A DNA stretch of 64,000 nt from Hordeum vulgare subsp. vulgare (taxonomy: Eukaryota; Streptophyta; Magnoliopsida; Poales; Poaceae). The stretch is taken from positions 324,643,186-324,707,185 of the forward strand of contig NC_058520.1 in the NCBI RefSeq assembly GCF_904849725.1. Direction: 5' to 3'. The position numbers and the translations under genes are program-made. The notes beneath the pieces were generated by a model, which worked only from the letters and a program-made list of their open reading frames with translations, searched no databases and was not told the DNA's origin. Positions 24,561-34,665 of the stretch are shown piece by piece (positions within the stretch are counted from its first letter, which is position 1; each line of letters starts with the position of its first letter).

Positions 24561-26316
24561 CTCTACTGCCTCTAGATGCTGGCACAGGGCAGGGGGAAAG
24601 CTCTATCGAAGCGACGCCGATTGAGGAAGAAGCTAATTATGATGATCATGAAGTTGCGGATCAAGTTCCTATCAGACCTCGCAGGTTGACAAGATCACGT
24701 ACTGCTCCTGAGTGGTACGGTAATCCTATCTTATCGATCATGTCATTAGAGAACAATGAACCTGCGAATTATGAAGAGGCAATGGTGGGCCCTGATTCCA
24801 GCAAATGGCTAGAGGCCATGAAGTCCGAGATAGGATCTATGTATGAAAACAAAGTGTGGACTTTGGAAGTATTACCTGAAGGCCGCAAGGCTATTCAGAA
24901 CAAATGGATCTTTAAGAAGAAGACGGACGCAGACGGTAATGTAACCGTTTATAAAGCTCTACTTGTGGCAAAGGCTTTTTCACAAGTTCAAGGAGTTGAC
25001 TACAATGAGACGTTCTCACCGGTAGCGATGCTTAAGTCCGTCTGAATCATGTTAGCAATAGATGCATTTTTCGATTATGAAATCTGGCAGATGGATGTCA
25101 AACCGGCGTTCCTTAACGGTTTTCTTAAGGAAGAGTTGTATATGATGCAACCCGAAGGTTTTGTCGATCCAAAGAATGCTAACAAAGTATGCAAGCTCCA
25201 GCGATCCATTTATGGACTCGTGCAAGCATCTCGGAGTTGGAATAAGCGCTTTGATGAGGTGATCAAAGCATCTGGGCTTATACAAGTTGTTGGACTATCT
25301 TGTATTTACAAGAAAGTGAGTGGGAAATAATGAGGTAATCAATGCTAAAAAAATATTATATGTGGATGACATATTGCTGATTGGAAATAATGTGGAGTTT
25401 TTAGAGAGCATAAAAGATTACTTGAACAAATGTTTTTCTATGAAGGACCTAGGAGAAGCTGCTTACATTCTAGGCATTAAGATATATAGGGATAGATCGA
25501 GACGCCTGATAGGACTTTCAGAAAAGCACATACCTTGATAAAGTTTTGAAGAATTTCAAAATGGAACAGTCCAAGAAGGGGTTCTTGCCAGTATTACAAG
25601 GTATAAAGTTGAGTAAGACTCAGTGTCCAGTAACTGCGGAAGATAGAAAAAAGATGAGTACCGTCCCCTATGCTTCAGCCATAGGGTCTATCATGTATGA
25701 ATGTTGTGCACTAGGCCAGACGTCAGCCTGGCCATAAGTATGGCAGGCAGGTTTCAAAGTAATCTAGGAGTGGATCACTCGACGGCAGTCAAGAATATTC
25801 TAAAGTACGTGAAAAGGACTAAGGAATGTTTCTCGTTTATGGAGGTGATGAAAAGCTTGTGTAAAGGGTTACGTCGACGCAAGCTTTGACACTGATTGGG
25901 ATGACTCTAAGTCTCAAACCGGATACGTATTTATTCTTAATGGGGGTGCTGTAAGCTGGTGCAGTTCCAAGCAAAGCGTCGTAGCAGATTCTACATGTGA
26001 AGCGGAGTACATGGCTGCGTCGGAGGCAGCTAAGGAGGGTGTCTAGATGAAGCAGTTCATGACGGATCTTGGAGTTGTGCCAAGCACACTAAATCCAATA
26101 ACTCTATTCCGCGACAACACTGGTGACATTAATTTCGCAAAGGAACCGAGGTTTCACAAGAAGACCAGACACATCAAACGATGCTTCAACCTCATTCGCG
26201 ACTACGTTGAAGTGCATACACATCTGAATGTAGCAGATCCACTTACTAAACCTCTTCCACGAGCAAAGCATGATCAACACCAGAACTGTATGGGTGTTAG
26301 ATTCATTCCAATGTAA
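24561..26316 (+). pseudogene. Reverse transcriptase and RNase H of Angela-c
   Basis: RT starts in the 24080-25045 frame (MVGPDSSKWLEAMKSEIGSM, KAIQNKWIFKKK). It is cut by TGA at 25043, continues at 25049-25330 ([35 protein letters not shown]) and at 25320-25538 with intact YVDD at 25359-25370. RNase H follows in fragments 25546-25737, 25701-25889 and 26047-26316, ending in NVADPLTKPLPRAKHDQH. At least four lesions are present. The polypurine tract GCAAGTGGGAGAC precedes the LTR. Confidence 0.92.
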
Positions 26317-26368
26317 ATCGCATAGAGATGTGAGACTAGATTATTGACTCTAGTGCAAGTGGGAGACT

Positions 26369-28160
26369 GTTTGAAATATGCCCTAGAGGCAATGATAAAA
26401 TAATTATTATTATATTTCCTGTTTCAAGATAATCGTTTATTATCCATGCTATAATTGTATTGAATGAAAGCATAGATACATGTGTGGATATATAGACAAA
26501 ACAATGTCTCTAGCAAGCCTCTAGTTGGCTAGCCAGTTTATCAAGGATGGTTAAGGTTTTCTGACCATATGCAAGTGTTGTCACTTGATAACTGGATCAC
26601 ATCATTAGGTGAATCATGTGCTGGACTAGGCCCAAACTATGAACGTAGTATGTGATCATGTCATTTTATTGCTATTGTTTTCCGTGTATCAAGTATTCAT
26701 TCCTATGACCACGAGATCATGTAACTCACTGACACCGGAGGAATACCTTGTGTGTATCAAACGTCACAACGTTACTGGGTGACTATAAAGGTGCTCTACA
26801 GGTATCTCCGAAGGTGTTCGTTGAGTTAGCATGGATCAAGACTGGGATTTGTCACTCCGTGTGACGGAGAGGTATCTCGGGGCCCACTCGGTGATACAAC
26901 ATCACATACAAGCCTAGCAAGCAATGTGACTCAAGTGTAAGTCACGGGATCTGGTATTACCGAACGAGTAAAGAGACTTGCCGGTAACAAGATTGAAATA
27001 GGTATAGGGATACCGACGATCAAATCTCGGGCAAGTAACATACCGAAGGACAAAGGGAATGTTATACGGGATTATATGAATCCTTGGCACAGAGGTTCAA
27101 CCGATAAGATCTTCGTAGAATATGTAGGATCCAATATGGACATCCAGGTCCCGCTATTGGATATTGACTCAGGAGTGTCTCGGGTCATGTCTACATAATT
27201 TCTAACCCGTAGGGTGTGCAAACTTAAGGTTCGATGATTTTTTGTATAGTTGAGTTATATGTGTTGGTGACCGAACGTTGTTTGGAGTCCCGGATGAGAT
27301 CACAAACGTCACGAGGGTTTCCGGAATGGTCCGGAAACGAAGATTGATATATAGGATGGTTTGATTTGGTCACCAAAAAGTTTTCGGGCATTACCGGGAG
27401 TGACGAATGGGTTCCGGGTATTCACCGGGAGGGGCCCACCCACCCGGGAGTGAGCCCAGTATCCCTAGGCTGGCGCACCAGCCCTTAGTGGGCTGGTGAA
27501 ACCTGCCCAAGAGGGCTATGGCGCCACAAGGGAGAAATACCGATGGAAAGAAAAAAAGGAAAGAGGGAGGTGGGAAGGAAGGAGTGGACTCCTTCCCCCA
27601 AACCGAATTGGGCTGGGAGTCCACCTCCTCCCATCGGCCGGCACCCTTGGGGCTCTCTTTAGCCCCAAGGCTAGCCCCTCCCCTCCTATATATATTGGTG
27701 GTTTTAGGGCTTTTGAGACACAACTTTGCCACGTGCAACTCAAACCTATACCACGTAGTTCTTCCTCGAGATCGGATTTATGCGGAGCTCGAGCGGAGCC
27801 CTGCAGGAGTAGATCATCACCACCACCAGCGCGCCGTCACGCTGCCGGAGAACTCATCTACTTCTCCGTCTCTCTTGCTGGACTAAGAAGGCCGAGATCG
27901 TGACGGAGCTATATGTGTGCTGAACGCGGAGGTGCCGTCCGTTCAGTGCTAGATCGTAATGGATCGTGGGACGGATCGTGGGACGACGGTGATTTGAGTC
28001 ACGAAGCTGTACCACTACATCAACCGCGTTTCTTAATGCTTCCCGATTAGCGATCTACAAGGGTATGTGGATCCAATCTCCCTCTCGTAGATGAACATCA
28101 CCATGATAGGTCTTCGTGTGCGTAGAATTTTTTTTGTTTCCCATGCAACGTTCCCCAACA
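26369..28160 (+). repeat. 3' LTR of Angela-c
   Basis: It starts TGTTTGAAATATGCCCTAGA and ends TTCCCCAACA. Length is 1792 bp. The TATA box is at 27687-27695. It is followed by the GAAAG duplication. Confidence 0.95.
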
Positions 28161-28165
28161 GAAAG

Positions 28166-29089
28166 ATGACATTGCTAGAGCTAATAAAGTAAAACAATAG
28201 CTAAATAAGAGTGAAAATTAGATTGTGGCAAAGGACTTTGAGCAACACAATAAGCCTAATAAATCATCATCTAGTGTTCCATATGAAATAAAATTGAAGA
28301 GTGGATGTTTACTTGCTACTAAATGTAATATTACTAATCTGGATTTTACTACATCTATTAATTATGCATTTATATGCAAAGAGGTATTATTTTCCTTCGA
28401 GGATGTGCCTCCTCCTGTCACGAACATCTTGCAGGAGTTCGCTAACGTATTTCTATAAGATGTGCCATCGGAATTACCATCTATTAGAGGGATTGAGCAT
28501 CAGATTGACTTAATTCCCAGTGCATCAGTACCCAACCATGTGCCATACCATACTAATCCAGAGGAGACGAAGGAGATTATACATCAAATACATGAGCTAC
28601 TCGATAAAGGTTATATACGTGAATCCCTTAGTCCTTGTGTTGTGCCTACTATTCTAGTTCCGAAAAAGGATGGTACATCATGAACGTGTGTTGATTGTAG
28701 AGGCATTAATAATATTACTATTCACTATCCTCATCCTATTCCAAGGCTATATGATATTCTTGATGAATTAAGTGGCTCCACAATATTCTCCAAAGTTGAT
28801 TTGCGTAGTGGATACCATCAACTTCTTATGAAATTGGGAGATGAATGAAAAACAACATTTAAAACTATGTTTGTATTATATGAGTGGTTAGTCATGCCTT
28901 TTGGGTTAACTAATGCACCTAGTACTTTCAAGAGATTAACGAACGAGGTTTGACGTGCTTTCATTAGACAATTTGTGGTAGTTTATTTTGATGATATACT
29001 AATTTATAGTAGATCCTTGGAGGAACATTTGGAACATTTACGAGTTGTTTTATTGCTCTACATGATGCACGCTTGTTTGGTAACCTTGG
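28166..29089 (+). pseudogene. Gypsy-A reverse transcriptase, N-terminal two thirds
   Basis: One frame in segments 28225-28458 and 28462-28683, then through in-frame stops to 29089, encodes a Ty3/gypsy [65 protein letters not shown] and the catalytic YFDD at 28984-28995, then YSRSLEEHLEHLRVV. Four stops occur. Three are TGA at positions where gypsy RTs have Trp (near 28681, 28846, 28951), consistent with C-to-T decay on the other strand. RNase H and integrase are absent because LTR-B starts at 29090. Confidence 0.9.
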
Positions 29090-30548
29090 TGAAAGGACCG
29101 ATATGGTTGACTAGAGGGGGGTGGTAAATAGGCAACCCCCAAATTTTAAGCTTTTCTATAAATTCATAGAATAAGCAGCAAATAGGTTGACTAAATATGC
29201 AACTAGGTGAGAAAATAGGTTGACTAAAGGTTAGAAATAACAACCAGAGGAACTATTGGAGACGAGGATGTGTTACCGAAGTTATTTCCCTTTGAGGGGA
29301 AGTACGTCTCCGTTGGAGCGGTGTGGAGGCACAGTGCACCCCAATATGCCACTAAGTCCACCATATTATCCTCACGCCCTCACACAATGCGATGTGCAAT
29401 GAATCCACTATTGGTGCCCTTGAAGGCGGCAACCGAACCTTTACAAACAAGGTTGGGGCAATCTCCACAACTTAATTGGAGGCTCCCAACGAGACAATGG
29501 ATCTTGACCACAATGGAATATTGCTTCGAGGTGATCTCTTCCATCTAGGGTGCTCAAACACCCAAGAGTAACAAGACCTGCACGACATTAGTGAGGGAAA
29601 TCAAATATGTCTTGGTGAAAGTGTATATCAAGGCCTTCTCCTCCAAACCCTAGAAAATCAACAAGAACTATTGGCTAGGGAAGGAGATCTGGCAATAATG
29701 AACTTGGGGGCAACAATGGAGTTTTTCTGAGGATAAGAGGTAAGTCTCCACGGGGAAGAAGACCCACTTATATAGTGGTGGAGAAATGTGACCGTTTTCT
29801 TCCTAAAAACCGTGCATAAGCGGTAGTACCGCTCGGGGGAGTTGTACTTCAGTAGTCCAGTCATTCTGACGGGCGTGAGGGGAGTTGTAGTTCCGCTAGA
29901 CCGGTACTATTGCTCCTGGAAGCGGTACTTCCACTTAGCTATGACCGACAGGCCGGACGAATAAGATAGAGGGGAGCAGCATGGTAGTACGCCCAAAAAT
30001 CTATTTGAAACAGAATAAAAAAACAAAAACCTAAGCAGAAGTAGGGCCGGTAGTAGAGAGCGGCAGTACTGCCTAAGTCGTACTACTGCGCTATCACAAG
30101 CGGTACTTCCGCTTAGCACGAGGCAATGGCCCAAAGCCACCAGATGTACAAACACAAGCGGTACTCATCCCTGTACTGTAGGGCGGCAGTATCGCTTGAG
30201 CGGTACTACCGCCCATAATAGCGGTACTACCGCTTATGAGGGTGCACCTGATCCTACGGACAGAAAACAGCTCCAAAGTGTCAGGAGGAAAGAGGGAGAA
30301 GAATGTGTACGTGAGATATTCTCCCACAATTCCAATTGTGGACCCCCTCTTGATAGTACGGATTATCCTATGATACATGTCCACCAACACAACATCATAC
30401 GGAGTACTCCGTCTTCTTGTTTAACATCTGAGGGGTAGAATAACCATCTCATGCCACCTGATAACCTGTGAAAGCTCAAAGCACATGTTTACTTCGCAAA
30501 GGTATTGTCATCAACCAGAAAACTACTTAGGAAGATTATGCTCTTACA
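29090..30548 (-). repeat. 3' LTR of LTR-B
   Basis: On the minus strand it runs from TGTAAGAGCATAATC to CGGTCCTTTCA, length 1459 bp. It contains an array of short palindromes of the GCGGTACTACCGC type between 29815 and 30240. No gene; frames in it are short and lack motifs. Confidence 0.7.
29815..30240. repeat. Palindrome-rich GCGGTANTACCGC cluster in LTR-B
   Basis: At least six exact or near copies of AGCGGTACTACCGCT-like palindromes occur, for example near 29820, 29919, 30060, 30185 and 30199, and at 30220. Each could fold into a perfect short stem. Confidence 0.8.
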
Positions 30549-31258
30549 ATCTCCCCCCTTTTGGTGGGTTGATGACAACACCGGATTTGCCACTAGAATA
30601 TAACAGAAAGGTTAGGCAAACCCATTTCCTACAAAATATTAACGGTCTCCCCCAAGATGTGTGCTCTATTTGAATATGGTTTTGGAATGCAAAGAGCACA
30701 CACTTGGATGAACACTCCCCCTATATTTTATAGACACAACCATATACTTATGTGAACAGAAGATGGGTAAAGCAACTAAGCAAGCATATGAGACACCAGA
30801 TTTCACATCATAAAGATAGTAGACATAATAGGATATACATGGTAGCATATGTATTACACCATACATAAGTTCACACGAGTCTTGGACAAACATAAATCAA
30901 AACAAGAAATAAACGAGTTCACAAGAGAGAGGAAACACATGCAGAAAAACATACTCGTGACTCAGCAAGCATATCAAGGCAAATCCATAATTCTCTCCCC
31001 ATTTGGCATCAAGACACCAAAAGGGGCAAAGAGACCTAAAAACGAGACAAGGTGATGGCAAGCCCAGAACGATCAGTCCTCATCATCATCATCCTCGTCA
31101 TCAGTGGCAATAGGAACATCCTCCTCTGACCCAACCCACTGACAATTCTTTTTGACCCATTCCTCCTCATCAGTAATCCGGTCCTCAATCCCGCTATCGT
31201 GGTTTTGTCACGACATATGTCCTCATGAACGGACTCAGTGGTGAGACCATCATCACGG
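30549..31258 (-). pseudogene. 3' end of the LTR-B body, acidic protein C-terminus
   Basis: On the minus strand a frame running through about 31205-31077 ends in an acidic tail (EEDVPIATDDEDDDDED then stop). Upstream the frame is shifted (SVHEDICRDKTT). The remaining 500 bp to the LTR is noncoding and T-rich on the minus strand, with several GGGGGAG tracts. The acidic tail is like the C-terminus of gag-like proteins in non-autonomous Triticeae elements, but I cannot assign a function. Confidence 0.45.
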
Positions 31259-31712
31259 TGTGGCGACACAAAGGGGTTGATTGGGAAACTAGAGGCGTAT
31301 TTACCCAGGTCCGGTCCCTCCGATGGAGGTAAAAGCCTACGTCCTGCTTTGTGTCTGTATTGATGGTATCTTGATTACAAGGGTGCGTAAATGCTAACCT
31401 AGATCTCGAGGGTTTTCTTACTTGATCTTTATGACTTGTGGGCTCTCCTTTATATAGGTAGAGGCCCCAAGTTTACAATGGTGTTGGGTCAAATAAACAC
31501 CCATGACCTACTACAAATATACCTTATCTTTCCTCCCAAGTCAGGAAAGCTTCTGGCATCTCTTGCCTTGTATGTCTTTGAGCCGCCGCCTTCTGGTCAT
31601 GGACCACTTGGTGGCTCATTGACTAAGTCCTCTAGCCCATCTTATCATGTTGTCCTTGCGGCTTGACCCGCCCCCATAGGGCGTGTTAAATCCTGGGGTT
31701 ATATACCCGACA
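31259..31712 (-). repeat. 3' LTR of LTR-C
   Basis: On the minus strand it starts TGTCGGGTATATAACCCC and ends near GTCGCCACA, about 450 bp. It has CCTATATAAAGGAG (TATA box, about 31450-31463) followed by a segment with ACAAAGCAGGACGTAGG typical of grass gypsy LTRs. The left boundary is uncertain by a few bases. Confidence 0.6.
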
Positions 31713-32784
31713 TTAGGCCCCAGATTGACTTGAACGTTTTCATGTCAAGCTATCTTGATAGATAGATGAGCCGACCAACAATGCCGGGTCATTATCCCTT
31801 CTTTTGGACTTGACATCGCTGTAGTATTTCATCGGCATGACATCATCAAATCGACTACTGTCGTCTTAGGTCATTATGGCGATTGATCTAAAAAACAACA
31901 CTAAATCCGGTCTAGCGCGAAAATCTAGGCGCAAACTCACCCGCTTATTTCATGCGACCGTTCCATTTTTGTCCCTTTTTTCTTATAAATTGGTGGGCAA
32001 CCCCCCGTGTTATTGTTTCCACCTTCTTATTCCTCACGTCTTCCTCCGCGCATCAGATCTTGTTTGCAATGAACAAATTTCTCTAAGCGGCCCGCCAGTC
32101 CACAAACCTTTGCTCTCCTCTTTCGAACTACACGAAGCCATCTATCTTCTCTTTCGGTCACATCAGGTACACATATTTCTTGAAAAGGGTTTGTGGATTG
32201 TTTGACAAGTCCATGTCATGCTCTTCAGATTAATGCAGAAGAAATGCTTCTCATATCCGTAACCTGGCGCATCCATCGTGCTGCATTGGCCTCACCCCGA
32301 CTTGCTTGGCGCATAAATGTGCACCAAACCTTTTTAGAACAACTTTATTCAAAACCACTGACGTCGGCCTCTCCGCCACCTTAGAACATATATTTTTCTT
32401 ATTTTTGGTTTGTATTTAGATCCGTCAAGATTAGATCCAATTGTTTGTAACTTGTTTGTGAGGAAGTTTTCTGCCAAGTCTTCCCTGGACCTTTCCCTTC
32501 AAATTCCCCTCTTTGTCTTACTCGCTTAAAACCTAGGTTTAACATTGGCCAGCTTAAGATATCATTTGTGATAATTTTGGCGACTTCATCAAGCAATAAG
32601 CCTCTCAATATCCTGTGCCTCAGCTTACTCCCACTTGTTTTCTTTTGTAGCCATCTTGAGTCACAGATAGCCCCCAAAAACTCCAAGGCTTGTAAGTGGG
32701 CCAGATCTCAAGAAACCAAGCTTACTATAGATCATCTGGTAAGTCAAGGACTTCTGCCACCCATGAAAGATATAAACTAGCGAG
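31713..32784 (+). other. Region between the LTR of LTR-C and the antisense ORF
   Basis: About 1.07 kb. It includes a possible antisense-gene promoter or first exons: a donor-like CAG/GTACAC near 32166 and short open segments at 31876-32205. I cannot assign any domain here. Confidence 0.35.
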
Positions 32785-33660
32785 CTTCTAAAGAAGAGCC
32801 TTATCCTCAACATCGATAAGGGGAAGTCGTTATATTTTCTGATTATTTGCGAAGAGCTTTTCGCCCTCCCGGCTCAAAATTCTTCATGGATCTTCTACAA
32901 TGTTTCAACTTGAGGCCCCAAGACATTGCCCCCAATTCAATGACCAATATATGCCAGTTCTAGGTTTTATGTGAAGTCTATCTCCAAATTGAGCCGACTA
33001 CAACCTTACTCATGGAATTCTACTATGCCAACCACCATACCGAGGTAAAAAATGGCCCATCTTGTGAACTTGGAGGAATTTATTTTCAGAAAAGGTAGAA
33101 CAACCTATTTCTTGAATCAGAATTGGCGAGTCATCCCAAAGGGTGGTACAAAACTTGGTTTTACTGCAAGAGTACCGCCCGTGCAAATGAAAACCCCTTG
33201 TCAGGTTATAGGCTAGAGATGATTGATAAAAACGTGGAGCTGCCTGACAGGCCAACAGAAAAATAGAGAGATGAAATGGCTCCCGTCTGCACGAAGCTAT
33301 GGGTCTTAGTCTCTCATGGCCTAACCGGGATTGATTTGACTCGCAGGTGGCTATATAGTGGCGTCTTCAACTTGTTACTATGATACCCGACTTGATGTGT
33401 GATTATTTATGTTCGTCATCTGACCCTCAACGCTTCTCCTCAAACAATATAACCAGTTATGTTCTCGTAAAAGAGACGAAGAAGCTCTTTTCTGATTCAG
33501 AGGAGCAGTGCGGTACCTCCGGTTTGAACCCATTTTATTTGTTGAATCCTCCTCCTAAGGAATTGATCTTTTCTATTTTATATACACTTTGTTTCTCCGC
33601 TAGATTTATCTTTGACCAGCCTTTTTTCATATTCCTTTGTTCTGTAGGAGGGTAGTAGCT
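32785..33660 (+). pseudogene. Antisense ORF of LTR-C, Transposase_28-type (PF04195) domain
   Basis: Plus-strand translation in pieces shows DYLRRAFRPPGSKFFMDLLQ, LRPQDIAPNSMTNICQF, ELGGIYFQKR, and KLWVLVSHGLTGIDLTRRWL followed by a SSDPQRFS block. These recall the putative gypsy-type transposon family PF04195 found as an extra ORF in grass Ty3/gypsy elements. Stops (for example TAG after NICQF near 32962) and shifts break it. Its role in the element life cycle is unknown. It reads opposite to the LTR of LTR-C. Confidence 0.6.
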
Positions 33661-34665
33661 TTTGGAACGTTACACCACAAGCCCATGCTCCTTCTATGAG
33701 CCAAGGGAATGATCCAACTTAAGATGTCCCATCTCCTGGTTCATCTTCAAAGGAATCATCGAAGGTAGAACTTGATTCACTTGGTTAGTTATTTATTGAA
33801 CTTGCTGATAAGACTTCTTCTTCAGACGAACCCAAATCCAACCAAGTCGGCAATGTTGAGGTAATTGCCATCTCTTCCAGTTCTTCAGAAAAGTTTGTTG
33901 ACGGAAAGACAAGTCATCTCAAAGTTAAAAATGTCAAATCAAGATTATTTAGCTAGCAATTTTCTCTTGAAGAAAAGACAGCTCGTTGGTCAATCCAAAT
34001 ACAAGACCAGGACCGATGTAGGCTAGCTAGATCCAGGCTTGCCTCATGCACCACCGACTCGCAAACCTTGAGTTGAGGTAATAAGTTTGTCAGGTGTTTA
34101 TTTAGGCTGATATGTGTTCAATACAAACTTTGAAACTTGAATCCCTTTTAATTTTAGGAATCTTCCCCATCTTCGGGTGCCTCATCAGTGACTCTACTTC
34201 CCGATTTTGACGCTAATCGTGGGTAAGTTTCAAAGCACAACTTGACCGCTTATTTTACTCTCTTCAGAATATTTACTTGAATTGTGACTTGTGTATGGCG
34301 AAGGCTACTTTATCGAGCCACGTGGTAGGGTCATGTTCTGGAACTGAGAAGCAAGAGATCTTTGACCCTCAACCCAAAAAGGAAGCCACCAAAGTTGATG
34401 CTCCTGAAATACATGTCCCGGATGTCACAAATGATCCAACGACTGTTGTTGAAACGTCCTCTCTGAATGGGCCAGTTTTACTGAACGAAGCACAAAAAGT
34501 CATAGCTTCCCCTGCTAAACCAACGAGCCCGGCTCGAGACCCTAGCCTCACAGCTCATGCTGGGGACCCTACTCTGCCGGGTGATCTAAGTGCCTCGGAA
34601 ATTGTTTTTGTTAAAGAACATTTCGGTGCTCCCACTACTTCCACTACTCTTGCCAAGATTGTGGC
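33661..34665 (+). pseudogene. Antisense ORF of LTR-C, serine-rich and variable middle part
   Basis: Open segments rich in Ser, Pro, Thr and acidic residues are separated by intron-like signals: donor GAG/GTAATAAG near 34077, acceptor TTTTAG near 34157, donor GTAAGTTTC near 34223, acceptor TTCAG near 34267. The last segment, 34277-34665, is open up to the LTR-D insertion. It matches no domain I know; low-complexity middle parts are usual in this family. Confidence 0.5.

Larger units (their letters stand above)
19297..28160 (+). mobile_element. Angela-c: Ty1/copia LTR retrotransposon, best preserved copy
   Basis: The element is 8.86 kb with LTRs 19297-21095 and 26369-28160 and a perfect 5-bp duplication GAAAG (19292-19296 and 28161-28165). 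It inserted between the protease and RT segments of Gypsy-A. The domain order is standard copia: gag, protease, integrase, RT, RNase H. The longest frame is 321 codons. LTRs differ by about 8% over the first 180 bases by eye. Several stops and shifts make it non-functional. Confidence 0.96.
29090..31258 (-). mobile_element. LTR-B: minus-strand LTR retrotransposon, left part only
   Basis: An LTR (29090-30548) joins a polypurine tract (AAAAGGGGGGAGAT on the minus strand, just right of the LTR) and about 700 bp of internal sequence. That places the 3' LTR on the left and the body to the right on the minus strand. It interrupts Gypsy-A RT. The body stops near 31258 where the LTR of LTR-C begins. 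I do not recognise the family. The 5-bp candidate duplication to look for on the far side is CTTGG (29085-29089). Confidence 0.7.
31259..34665 (-). mobile_element. LTR-C: minus-strand LTR retrotransposon, part left of LTR-D
   Basis: It consists of a short LTR (about 31259-31712) and internal sequence up to the LTR-D insertion; the rest resumes at 45736-47359. Orientation is minus because the TATA box and the conserved post-TATA leader of the LTR read on the minus strand. The internal sequence carries an ORF on the plus strand, that is antisense to the element, as known for Tat-lineage gypsy elements such as Grande. Its gag-pol is not seen; it would lie further right and is cut off by LTR-E. 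Confidence 0.6.
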
